Below are positions 21,249 through 32,534 of a stretch of DNA of 64,000 nucleotides, piece by piece (positions within the stretch are counted from its first letter, which is position 1; every line of letters starts with the position of its first letter). The notes beneath the pieces are model-generated. The model worked only from the letters and a program-made list of their open reading frames with translations, had not been told where the DNA came from and did no database searches. The translations under genes and the position numbers were made by a program. Source of the DNA: Stenocarpella maydis (lineage: Eukaryota; Ascomycota; Sordariomycetes; Diaporthales; Diaporthaceae); the NCBI GenBank assembly GCA_002270565.1, contig NQMI01000046.1, positions 64,503 to 128,502 on the forward strand. The letters are read 5' to 3'.

Positions 21249-21869
21249 GACGCATTCTCAAGTAGCTGCATTGAAGTATCCTCGGTCTAACCTACGCCCC
21301 AATCCATCCTTCTATTCCTTCGCGTGGCATGACTCTTCGCTTAATCGTTCGTGATGAGTGAACTTCGGGCGTGGCGATGGTGTTACCTTGCTCACACTAT
21401 CTTGTACCATCCTGGACCAAGGCCGATTCCATACTGGATTGGGAATATTTGCCTACAATGGGGATGAGCTGGGCTGGCTTCTCATCAGCTGACACCAATC
21501 CATCCCGTCTTGTTCGTCGATTTCTCGTGGAAATGGCTGTGCGAACCTGTGAAGGAGGCCATGCTTCCGAAGAGCCCAAGGTAACGAGCCATGCGAGCGC
21601 CACTTCATCCTTTCCGCACCCTACTAGGCCACCCCTAACGGGGGCCATATTCCTTGAAATTTCTTGTTCTTCATAATTCAGGGGTACGAAGATACCAGTT
21701 CATCCGATGTACCAACGGAACAACCGACAGTTGAGCCGCAATCCTCCCCGAATACTCACGGAGGAGCATGGGCTGTGTTTCGCATGATATTATTAGGCTC
21801 TGGCTCAGGCACTCAGATATTATCACTTGGGTAGCCGCGCCGCGCTAAATGGAACCAGATGGGAGGGTG

Positions 21870-22163
21870 ACCACGTGCTCAGGTATCTCCATAGGGCTGA
21901 AACTGTTGGATGGCTGGCCATGTAAGCGCGCCTACGGGAGAGCTGACTGGCCCGTAGCATCCGCTCGAATCCTTCTCGAAGGACCGACAACTCTCAAGTA
22001 CACGTGGGGTTCCATTCCCTCGGGACGCTCAGGGCCGTGGAACCTTTGTTGGCTGAGTCTTGACGGCAGCTTTAGGCAGGCCCAGGGCTTTCTGCATAGC
22101 CCAACGGCCCAGTGACCCAAGATATCACCCCGAAATACTCTGGGAACCACGTGCGCCACGTGC
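21870..22163. promoter_or_regulatory. Cluster of four CACGTG palindromes
   Basis: CACGTG occurs at 21872-21877, 22001-22006, 22148-22153 and 22157-22162. The last two lie in a tandem of the 9-mer CCACGTGCG. This hexamer is the classic E-box for bHLH regulators. It lies between the divergently transcribed GMC oxidoreductase (start 21103, minus) and SDR (start 23537, plus), so it could act on both. Confidence 0.45.
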
Positions 22164-23536
22164 GCCACGCCAAGTGTAATACGACAAGCTCTTGGCTAGT
22201 TAATTGCAAATTTTGGGCATTGCCTGTAACATGGGCAAAAACGTCGGAAAGGGCGCTTGAGAAAGGCAGGATGGCTGTCATGCCAGGCTTACAAACCCAC
22301 TTTCACGCCATTCTCATAACTGCTGGAAATGGGGCAAATAAGGGGCGATTTTTGACTAATCTGCAAGTACCAGAGCCATCGTGACACCTGCTACAAGTTT
22401 GACGGAAAGCCACCCGAGACCCTTTCCCCGTACGATTGTGTGATACAACATTGTGTAAATTGGCTTTTGTGACACTAAAGGACGTGTTTAGCCATGCTAG
22501 GTATGTCTGGATGCGGAATCAGCACTAGAGTTTACTTGCGGCGCAGATTCATCCTTTGTTGCGTCTCAAATGACCTTGTGAACATAGAACAACAAGGAGG
22601 ACTTAGTTCTATCTGGAAGTGAGGTTACAGGGAAAATCTCAATCGAAATAGAAGATCCGTAGAAATTCAATACGTGAATAGAGGAAACGTCAAGTACCTT
22701 CCACTGCTTCCACAGGCCCACCTCTGCATACCCTAACTCTACAGCCATAAGCCTACACATTAGTGGTTGCACGACGGTTTTCTCAGGCGAATGGAAAGGC
22801 CACTCACCCAGTTAGTGCATCAAAATAGCCAAGATTAACAAGTACATTTCAGTACAACGGAACAAGTGGAGAGGGCCATGTGTACTAAATTCAAGATACG
22901 AATAGGTAACCAAAATGCTTGGAGATAAAACGCACAATGGAGGCGAACCTTGAAAGCCAAGACAATCGATTAGCCCATTGGGATTTCCAGTCCTGTTTCT
23001 CTTTGTCAGCCCATGTTCGGAGGCACTGCTGCTGAGCGAGAGGATATGCCGGCCTAACCCAACTCGGGCATATCTGGTGCTGACCGAGTACTTCTGGTCC
23101 AAGCTACGTCACACAAGGCGTGGAGTAGTGGGCGCATAATGCATGGTCACAAACCGGGGGGCTATGCAGCAAAATCCGAGTAATAATTCGGCTGCTTGTC
23201 CCGAGATCCCTGTCGCGATCGGACATACAAAGGACCTGTATGCGGTTACGGAGTTATCGCGCCTTCAAGCCTGGACCTCACCGGTCCGCACGAACGGAAA
23301 CCAGCGTATTAAAGCTCTAAGCCCAGTGGAAGCCTAGGAGAGTGTTGGTGTCTGGCTATCACATTCCATACTTGTTCAACTCAGGCTACTTTGAAAAAGC
23401 CGCTCACCTACTTTCGCAATCACAGCCAATGAGGCAAGCTATTTCCAAACTCTCACGCCGTGTCAAGCCAGGCAACTCTACTTTACCAGATCCGGTATCA
23501 AATTCAATTCCAGCTACTATTTCTCACCCCTCCAGC
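22164..23536. other. Intergenic, upstream of the SDR gene
   Basis: About 1.4 kb with no convincing gene. Short frames at 22112-22384, 22566-22772 and 22812-23102 have no family features. The frame of the SDR is open upstream to 23342, with an in-frame ATG before the chosen start. Confidence 0.45.
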
Positions 23537-24390
23537 ATGTCTGCCAGCGCGTCTGCGGCTTCCCCCTCAGCCTCCCTTCAAGGCAAGGTTGCTGTCATTA
23601 CTGGTGGCTCTAAGGGCATCGGCAGGGCCGCATCCATCGCGCTCGCTCGCCTCGGCGCCACTGTGGTCATCAACTACTCTTCTGACGAGGAAGCTGCCCA
23701 GGGTGTCCTCGCCGAGATCCAGAAGCTCGGCTCCGGGGAGGCCCGCCTCGTACGAGCTGATGTCAGCACTGTGGATGGTGTGCAGTCGCTCGTGAAGCAG
23801 ACTGTTGATGCCTATTCCAAGATCGACGTGCTGGTTCCCAATGCGGGTGTGCTGCCTATGAAGGACCTGGAGCACACCACAGAGGCCGATTTTGACCGGA
23901 CCTTTGCAATCAACGTCAAGGGACCCTACTTTCTGGCCCAGGTGAGTAATTCTAAACCCCTCGGGACACGGGGCTCTCGGTAATAGATGACCTGACTCCT
24001 GACCGCCCTCCTTTGCTGCAGGCTGCCGCGCCGTACTTGGCTCGCGGCTCCCACATCATCTTCGTGTCGACCACCCTGACGACAGCGTCTACCGTGATGC
24101 CGGGGTATCTGCTTTACAACAGCACCAAAGGTGCAGTTGAGCAGATGACCCGTGTAATCAACAAGGACCTAGGCAGGAAGGGCGTTCTGGTCAATGCGGT
24201 GGCCCCCGGTCCCACGGGTACCGAGCTCTTTTTCCGCGGCAAGAGTGAGGAACTAATCAAGACCATCGCCAACTTCAACCCCCAGGGTCGCATTGGTATG
24301 CCCGAGGAGATTGCCGAAGCCATCGTCTTTCTTGCACAATCGACTTGGGTCTCAGGCCAGGTACTCCGTGTTAATGGTGGCATGGCCTAG
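23537..24390 (+). CDS. Short-chain dehydrogenase/reductase (257 aa)
   Basis: NAD(P)H-dependent classical SDR. Two exons, 23537-23941 and 24022-24390, split by an 80-bp intron after codon 135. The cofactor loop TGGSKGIG is at residues 22-29, the NAG motif sits in PNAGVLP, and the catalytic Tyr166 and Lys170 lie in YNSTK. The C-terminus VNGGMA is typical of the tetrahydroxynaphthalene-reductase-like group. Length is normal. I placed the start at the ATG before SASASAAS because the conserved fold begins soon after; an upstream in-frame ATG near 23428 is possible. In the cluster it probably reduces a ketone of the polyketide, as the SDR of citrinin-type pathways does. Confidence 0.88.
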
Positions 24391-25216
24391 AGGGGCTGGT
24401 GTTACCTCTTCGACTAGATTATGACTGAGAATTCATTCACAAATTTGTACCAGATCGAAAAAGGCAGGGCCTACCAAAAAATTGTTTCATAAGGCATAGG
24501 ATACTCTGATACCAAGCCACAAATTTTATTTGAACTATCAGACATACGTGGCCTTCGTCCCCGATATTCCGCAATGCACACAGGGTGAACACATATAAAC
24601 AGATGCTGCATGTAAATGTAATGTTCGAATAAATACATCTTAACAAGACGTCTAACTATGCTTGCCAACATTATCTCAACAAATACTTGGGTTCACCTTT
24701 CTCCACTGCCACTTTTCGCTCTACTAGCACGATTGTCAAACACGATTGCCGAACCCAGAAAGGCAAGTCTTGATGGACTGACACTGAGAGGTAATTGTGA
24801 TCACTAAAACACTATACTACAGCCTCACGCGTGAACAACTTAGAAAATTTCGAGGCCTACCGGCGCGGGGTTAGTCACTCTCCCGCAAGCACTCCGACTT
24901 ATCCAGCATCAGAGCAACATGAAGTCATGCTTCCGAGCTTACATACATGTACCCCTCAAAGGAGGATATGCATGTCAGAAGGGTGGGCCGCCTTTAGGTT
25001 CCGATGAGAAACTTGAATCCTTCAGAGTATAGGGGGGCACCTTGCTTACGAAGTACCTCGGGCTCGGGGTTTTTCAACTCCCTTTACGGGTGGATTCTCA
25101 TCCTCTCGGCTTCATGGACGTATCACCGCCACGCTGTCGCTTGATCGGACAGCCTCATACGGCTTCTCTGAACGGTCAAGGAGTCCGACTAGCTTTGCAA
25201 GATATACCCCTCATGT
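24391..25216. other. Intergenic between SDR and oxygenase genes
   Basis: Tandem same-strand genes are separated by about 0.9 kb holding the SDR 3' end and the oxygenase promoter. No other gene or repeat is seen. Confidence 0.4.
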
Positions 25217-25217
25217 C

Positions 25218-25226
25218 TATATATAT
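25218..25226 (+). promoter_or_regulatory. TATA box of the oxygenase gene
   Basis: TATATATAT about 100 nt before the start codon at 25323. Confidence 0.4.
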
Positions 25227-25322
25227 GAAATACTGAGTTTCAAGTATGGGTAGTACTCGACTGTGCACAAATCCTGCAACCTGGCAGGCCTGAATTGCAC
25301 AGCACAGAAAGCGATCGTCATC

Positions 25323-26462
25323 ATGGGAAGCCGGAGCAGTGGCAGCCTTATCCCGACTGTGGACGTGAGCGCGTTCCTGTCTCCCACAGCCTCCGAGGCC
25401 GAGCGTCGCAAGGTTGTCGAGGATGTGCGCCATGCGTGCACAACTTACGGCTTCTTCACCCTGGTCGGGCATGGTATCCCGCGCACGCAGCTGCATGAGG
25501 CCTTTGAGAGCAGCAGGCGTTTTTTTGCACTGCCCGAGGAAGCGAGAAAGGCTGTCCATGTCAGCAAGGCCGTCGGTCGATCCTTCAGGGGCTGGGAGCC
25601 GCCTTTCATCCAGCAGCACAAGGGAGACCTGCTGCCTGACACGAAGGAGGTGAGTCACCAAACAGACCATATGCATTCTAGAGGGGTGGCTTCATATCAG
25701 TATCCAAACTGACATCTTTTGTGTGCATCAAGACATTCATTGTTGGACGCGAGGTCCCAGCAGACCACCCTGAGGCAGGCAGTTTCTTGACGGGCCCCAA
25801 CCTATGGCCAGACCTTCCTCAGGAGGAATTTCAGGATGTTGTTCTAGCATACCAAGCAAGGATGGTAGATCTTGCAAAGATTATCATCCGTATTCTCGTG
25901 CAAGGCCTGCCTGAGGAATGGGGTTGTCCACCCGACGTACTGGACGGCCTCACCGTGGACCCCGCGATCCCTATGCGCTTCCTTCACTATGGACCTGTGA
26001 AGGAGAAAGATCCCCGCCAATTCGGAGGTATGTCGTGATTCCTCCCCCTATTTGGAGATGATTCAAGAACCCTTACCGGCATCGTCCACTTGAGCAGTTG
26101 CGGCCCACACCGACTTCAGTTCCATTACCATCCTGCTGCAGCAGCCTGGGACAGAGGGGCTTCAGGTATGGTATCCACCCACTGAGGACTGGATTCCTGT
26201 GCCGGTCGTCGAAGATGGATTTGTCATCAATATTGGCGACTTAATGCAGAAGTACACGGGCGGGTACTACCGCAGTGCCCTTCACCGCGTTATCACCTTC
26301 AGTGAGAAGGACAAGCACCGCTATAGTATTGCATTTTTCTTAGATGGGAACCTTAAGTTCAAGACCAAGGCGCTGAATGGGTCGGGTGAAGAGACCGAAG
26401 TCGGTGAATATGTCCGCTCCTGTCTGATGGGAACCCTGGGGACGAGAGGGCCATTGCTCTAG
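25323..26462 (+). CDS. Fe(II)/2-oxoglutarate-dependent oxygenase (328 aa)
   Basis: Non-heme iron oxygenase of the isopenicillin-N-synthase-like family. Exons: 25323-25649, 25733-26027 and 26098-26462. The N-terminal DIOX_N region contains the typical [11 protein letters not shown] (about 44-54). The iron ligands are His211 and Asp213 (AAHTDFSS) and His270 (SALHRVITF). 2-oxoglutarate is held by Arg282 and Ser284 (HRYS). All required residues are present and the length is normal. The overall pattern resembles the enzymes that hydroxylate the ring C-methyl group in citrinin biosynthesis and that expand the ring in tropolone biosynthesis. With no dearomatising monooxygenase nearby I favour C-methyl oxidation, which is inference. 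Confidence 0.9.
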
Positions 26463-26862
26463 AAGGAATAGAATATATTGTATGGGTCACATTCAATATG
26501 AATTGTTGAGACTTTTTCAATCCCTGTAATGGTCCTCCTTCGTTCCATCTCAATGCCTTAAGGGGACCGAGTGGCAGTGTACTACTTAGGTTGGTTCAGA
26601 AGCTGATGATCCAGGTAGCCATGGAATTCTTAACCGTCCCTACATTCTATAGGTGATATACATAAACTATATGCCTTTTCAGTTTCACTACTGAGCCGGA
26701 ATAACAATATTTATCTCAGGGGGCAAGGGAAAATATCAGCTGTAGGCAATTAATTTGGATATGCATTGGGAAGGACTTGGACCACCGGGCAGCTATGCTA
26801 TTCCGCAAAGCAAGCCTGTATAGATAGTACCATGAAAAAGAAAAAAAAACAAAAACCCTTGA
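26463..26862. other. Convergent intergenic region
   Basis: The 3' ends of the oxygenase (plus) and the MFS transporter (minus) face each other across 400 bp. An A-rich run at 26832-26857 lies just beyond the transporter stop codon. Nothing else is seen. Confidence 0.45.
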
Positions 26863-28352
26863 CTAGACCTTCCCGCTCACAAAAAGCTTCCGAGTGTGGC
26901 CCAGATAAGCCGCCCTTGCGGCCATAAAGCCTATAACACCCACCAGCATGCCAAGGCCGCAGAAAACCTTGAGCCATACGTAAGGATCCCGGCTTTCCCT
27001 ACTCGCGGCCTCAGAAAGCTCACCGCCGACGGGCTGGGCGATCAAGACAGACGGCGCGATAACGAGGTAGACAGCGCCTAGGTGCAGGCCCAGCTGGCTC
27101 ATGTCGGGACAAACCTGGGCGACCAGAGTGGGCACCATGGACACGAATGTCCCCGATCCGAAGCCGTAGAGCGCGGCGAAGGCTATGCGCCCGTCTTCCC
27201 AAGGCGCGCCGATCCACACACCGAGGACGAGCGCGACTGAGAAGAATGTAAAGGCTATGGTGGTGTTGAAGCGACCGTACCTGTCTCCGAGCCAACCAGG
27301 CATGACACGACCCACGGTGCTGTCACAAGACTTAGTTCTATGCTGTGCAACGGGAGCTATTGGATATGTGGAGTGGTGGAGAACGGAAGGGGGCTAGCAT
27401 ACCTCGTAGCACTCAGAATGACAAGCAGGTTGTCGGCGTGGCGCTCGCTCTCACCGTCATCTATTGCCTCAACAACCATGTAGTTATATGGAATGAACAC
27501 GCCCAGGAAGTAGAAGAAACATGCTAGTGACAGCGTGAGGACAGGACCTGGGCGGAGAAGCCTGACTGGCAGGAGGTTGGAGGCACGGAAAGACGACCGA
27601 GGACGCCCTGCCGGCAGAGGCCGGCGTGAGGTAATGGCGATAGCAAGAACCATGAGAACGAGGTAGGTCAAGGCTACGGCGCGCATTGTCCAGGCAAATC
27701 CTATGCGGTCAAACAAAACCGGAATGACGGCGGTGCCAATGACAGCGCCCAGGGCGCTCCCAGCACTCACGAGGCCGAGAGCAAGCCCTCTCCGCGCACG
27801 AAACCATGTTCCAGCGGCGGTTGTGCCGGCGACGAAGATGGCACCCGTGCCCATCGCACTCACAACACTCTGGCAGGCAAAGAACTGGCCATAGGTGCGG
27901 CAGCTCGCCACTCCCAGCAGGCCACCCACGTGCAGAGCTGTTCCGACCACGAGGATTACTGTGGGCCCCAGGCGGTCGAACAGCGCTCCGAACATGGGCA
28001 CGCCTAGGAACAGGAGGGTTGTCTCGGCCGAGGATATCCAGGCCACGGTGCTGGCGCTGTATTCGCGCAGCTGGTGGGTGCTGTAGTATGCCTGGAAAAC
28101 TCCGATGCATGTGATCCAACCAAAGGACACGAACAGGCAGAGAAAGCCACCGACCACTGCCAGCCACCCGCGCAGGGACGTGTCGAGGGGAGGAAGACCG
28201 TCATCGGCTACCACCGCCCCTCCTCCATCGGGGGCCGAGCTGGGGCTGGACTGCACGTGGTCGGGGTGGTCCGGACGATGGGGACTGGCCTTGGCAACCT
28301 TTTCAGGGTCGCGCCCATCGCTGCTGGAAATGGCTGAGTCTGAATTGGACAT
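26863..28352 (-). CDS. MFS transporter, monocarboxylate-transporter-like (468 aa)
   Basis: Two exons, 28352-27403 and 27319-26863, joined in phase 2. A hydrophilic, probably cytosolic N-terminus of about 55 residues is followed by some 12 hydrophobic segments. The opening GWLAVVGGFLCLFVSFGW and the later RVMPGWLGDRYGRFNTT loop are typical of fungal SLC16/MCT-like major facilitator proteins. Such transporters are common in metabolite clusters, where they export products or move carboxylates, and citrinin clusters carry an MFS exporter. It lies between the oxygenase and the regulator. A TATAAA sits on the minus strand at 28455-28450. Export of the cluster product is the likely role; substrate unknown. 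Confidence 0.87.
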
Positions 28353-28449
28353 GGCTGTTTGTTGATGGTTCGATTCCGCTGTGTGATAGGGTTCTTGGCA
28401 TCGCGGTGGCTTGACCTCACATATGTGTGGGTATACTTGAGTGGTGGCG

Positions 28450-28455
28450 TTTATA
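28450..28455 (-). promoter_or_regulatory. TATA box of the MFS transporter gene
   Basis: TATAAA on the minus strand, about 98 nt before the start codon. Confidence 0.4.
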
Positions 28456-30288
28456 AGGTCGGCTGGTGAGAATTAGGATCATATTACTTGCACGTTATCG
28501 TTTCCGACAGCGCATCAATGTACGGATCCGTATGGTGGGCCTTATGTATGTTGAATATCGTGTTCAGCATCTCGCATCGGTTGTTTGGCAACAGTTCGGA
28601 GCTAAGACGGGGGCCATGTAAGTCTTGTGTAACGTCGCGCTCTGGCTTGGGCCATAACTCCGAAGGCTGTCTGGCTGGCCGTGGGCAAATTCGGCCTGGG
28701 ACTAAACCGTTTGCATTTGCTTATGTGCCTGTGTTCTTTCTGTATGCACGTGTGCGGCACAAAGAGCTGGGCGCCCAGCTTCCAACGGCGTGACTACATG
28801 CGGGCTCTGTGGTTCAGCCTCCTTTTGTGCGCCGGCCTATGCCTAACATGGCAATTATGGATCCCGGTAAAAGCAATGCGTGTATGATAAAAACAAAACG
28901 CATACCAAAGTACCCGAGCAAGGTACCTCTATCTGCTCTTCCAGAGTGGAGGGTACGATATCCCTTTGGCGACTGGAAACTTCGCCACGCCCCATTTTCC
29001 GCTTTTACCGCTGGGTACATCTGTCACAGGCAACTTTAGCCCAAGTATTGCGTACTATAGTTAACACCGGGTATGATCTTAATAGTGGGAAAGCCTGCTT
29101 GGTTGAAGTTATTGGTTTTTATAGGCTATACCTCCCCTGATTGTCCTATTCTCTAAACTGCTGCAAAGTTCTTGCGGCCACCAAAGGAATGCTCCATCTA
29201 GGTCCATAAGACTAGACTACATTTGAACATGGAGGAACCGCGAGATTGCGCATGAGATTATGCAAAACATCAAGCCATGTAAGCAATACGACCAGGTACA
29301 AGTTACAAATAATCAGCAGCTATTCACTCGCTCTTGGCAGCCTCATCCTTACCCACTGGTATCCTGACCGGCCACTGAGAGGGCGACGCTGATGTAAGAT
29401 ATCGGACTGGAGGCCTGGAATTGCACTGGGGCAGCTGTGATCGCCACCTATGACCCCATAATACTTCGGCCGTGGCCCTAGCAGTTAATTGCTAAGCAGA
29501 AGAATGGAGTCAGCCTTCGAAGGTGTGCCCACTTGGCAGCTTGGTTCGTCGGACGAGCGGTGAATGACCCTAGCCTGCAGTCAGCCAGCACAGCTGCGTC
29601 GACTGACCGTGTGTGCGGCGGGCCCCGACCCGATTCGAGGATTGAGAGAAAACAAAAGTAGACTCTTGGCCTCGACCATCGTTGTTCCATCCTGGCGTGG
29701 GATATAGCCGCATTAATGTGCCCGGGGTGACGATCATTCCTTATTACAATTATGAAACCAAACGCCTTACAAACCCATCTTAGCTGACACATCACCTTGA
29801 CGATAAATCACTATTCAACGTGGCTGGTTGATGCGGGTTGATTCTGTTTTGCAGAGACTCCCTCCGTTCCAGGTAGGGAGTATCAGACTAACATTAGTTT
29901 GACTGTGCCCTTGAACCCAACTACTAGTCAACGCATACCACCATAAGTGGACTGATACGGATGCACATGAACTTCACGCATGCATTTTTTAGTTGACTGT
30001 GATGTAAATGTGTGATCCACTGCTGTTCTCATCTTCTTTGTACCTTGAATAGGAGATTCGTTCAGTCCACTCAACCACGCCACGGTCCACGGTCTGCTGC
30101 TCGGCTTCATCACCAGGACCTCATGGGGCAGAGCACAAACCTTAAAAGGTACTGTCCTTTTCTAAAGCTCAGTCATTCTTCGTCTATTACACATTCATTT
30201 CTAACTCTCAATGAAGCGCTCGGTCTTGAATTCAAGTTTTATTTGCTGAGGGGAGGAGCCTTGTGTTTCAAACGCCAAAACGGATCCC
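28456..30288. other. Divergent intergenic region between transporter and regulator
   Basis: This 1.8 kb separates the minus-strand transporter from the plus-strand regulator and must contain both promoters. One CACGTG occurs at about 28747-28752. Frames such as 28488-28793 and 29478-29795 overlap others and have no domain features. No repeats seen. Confidence 0.45.
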
Positions 30289-32534
30289 ATGTTAGTCCGC
30301 TCCAGTGCGGGCAACGACAGCTCGGACAGCTCTCCTCAGGCAGCGCGGACTCGGCAGCAACCTGGAGCTGCATGTGACGAGTGCCGCCGCCGCAAACTTC
30401 GGTGCGACCGCCAAAAGCCCCAGTGCGGCGCCTGCCAGGCATCTGGCGTGCTCTGCGTTGTGCCTGTTACCAAACCAGCGCGCGGCCCCAAGCGAGGATA
30501 TCTCAAGGCATTGCAGGCGAGGATATGTATGGAACTTCTACTCGTCTCCCATACTAGCACCTTGTGCTTTCTGACGCAATATTGGCTTGGGCAGCGGCTC
30601 TCGAGGGTGCCCTCAGCAGTGAGCAGCAATGTAAGCCGCAATCGGCTGGGGACATTCTCGACATGCCCTTAGACACGAGTGATATCCAGGACTTCACGGA
30701 TCTAGGAGATATGAGCGCAATGAGCATGAGCAATCTCGCATGGCCACTGGGAATGACAGGCGAGGGCGACTCGTTGCCCGGCACTCACCCAATTTCGTAC
30801 GATGGGAAGGACATCCTGTCGACACTGGAAGCCCCAGACGGCTGGTCAGCATTGGTGCAAGATGTCACTCAGCCAGGTGCCACTCAAAGGCCAGCAAAGC
30901 CTATCATGGCTTGCCCCGACGCCACAACCCAAACAAACTCCAGTCCGCAAACGCCCGCCCCCACTGACGAGAGCAGTAGTCCAGGATGCTTTCCTGACTT
31001 GGCAATACCAATCCCAGTCCAATCTGACCTGTGAGTCCTGATAACCAGATTCCACAAGTTGCTTTCACGGATATCCGATTCTGAGCATTCGCAGAGACCA
31101 GCTATACGTGGACCGGATACACACGTTCATACCAATAGTATACCCTGGCCGCTGCGCTGAGTGGGCAAAGTCCGATCAGGGCTCTATAGGCGAGGCGCAG
31201 ACTGCTCTGCGAAATGCCATGTGGACTCTGGCTGCCTCCGCCTCGGCCTACCACCTGACACTCCGGGAGACACTCTACCAGCGGACAAGACAGGCTCTTG
31301 AGAATCTCGACCAGCGCATCAGCAGTGCAGGCGACGGCGCCACCATTACTGCCGCTATTCCTACCGCTCCTGCCGACACGGAAGCCGTCCAGGCATGGCT
31401 GCTGCTGGCTGTCCACGAGCTCATGTGTGTCAGCTTCCGCCGTGCTTGGATCACCGCCGGACGGGCGTTCCGACTGATACAACTGAACACTTCATGGATG
31501 ACGGCGGACGGTGATATAACCAATGATGTTTGCGTTAACAATCAGCATCATAACCTACCATGGACTGAGACTGAGCAGCGGAGAAGGACCTTTTGGTTCG
31601 CGTACTGCCTGGATAGGCTCATGAGTCTGCGCAACGAATCACCCCCCACTTTCAGTGAACGAGTACGTCCCGGCAGCGTTCATGGCTTCTTGGCTTGTGG
31701 CTGTTGTTAATGTGTAATATCATGGAATAGGTTTCTGTGCGGCTACCCTGCCCCGAGGCAGCATTCCAGTATGGCCAACCAGTTCCCATGGGCTTCCTCG
31801 AACCCACGACCACAGCAGTACCAGCATCACTCCCTTCCACAATGGTCACTCCGTCTCCATTTCATGAGTGCATAGTAGCCGCGACAGTTGCTGGCCACGT
31901 CCTATCTCACCGTCGCCAAGCTCTGATGGATACGGCGAGCATGCGGGAACCGGCCAACGCCCAAAGTATGTTTGCCTTCTGGGACCGCCATGCATGGCTT
32001 GACTCGCTCGTGAACGACAGCATTGGTTCCTTTGCAGTGCATCACCCTCCTGCGGCGCAGGAACGGGACCCCATGTTGCTCTTCCTGGCTGTGGTATGGC
32101 GCGCTATTGCCTTGTATCTATGGCACACGGCTGAGGGCGTTCCGGCCCCAGCCTCGGACCCGGAAATAAACGCTACCGTCGGAATCAAGTCATCCTTTGC
32201 ACAGATGGCCGACAAGGTAGCGCAGGAGGTTCTGCGCTTGATGGGGAAGATGTCAGAGCTGAATAGTTGGAAAGTGCGTTGTCCCTCAAACGTTTCTTGG
32301 ATATAATATCCACTATGTGATATATTCCAGGCATTCATCCTCTGGGCTCAGCTAACCTAATGTGGCGCTTCATAGGTTCATCCGCTCATGAGCTTACCCC
32401 TGACGCTGTGTGCCGAGTTGCTGGCCCCTAGGCCTGACCTGATGGCGGCCTTTTCTCTGAAGTTGCAGGGAATCATGCAATCGGCACATATCCTTGGGCC
32501 ATTATCTGGTGCTGGGATGAAGGCATATCAATGA
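30289..32534 (+). CDS. Zn2Cys6 transcription factor, likely cluster regulator (647 aa)
   Basis: Five exons by my reading: 30289-30526, 30595-31030, 31095-31662, 31731-32273 and 32376-32534. The binuclear zinc cluster is C29-x2-C32-x6-C39-x6-C46-x2-C49-x6-C56. A linker ([14 protein letters not shown]) and a short helix created by the first splice ([15 protein letters not shown]) follow, fitting a dimerisation element. The region from exon 3 on ([20 protein letters not shown]...) is the fungal-specific TF domain. It lies next to the PKS on the same strand, so it is the likely pathway activator. The 3' end is less certain: an acceptor about 40 bp before the one chosen would give a shorter tail. 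Confidence 0.82.

Noticed and set aside
23342..23536. Longer N-terminus for the SDR
   Set aside because: The frame is open, but the upstream ATG would add a non-conserved segment; a mitochondrial targeting extension cannot be excluded but is not supported.
32336..32369. Alternative TF exon starting GCATTCATCCTC
   Set aside because: It is spliceable, but it ends at an in-frame TAA after ten codons, whereas the later acceptor restores a longer conserved-looking tail.
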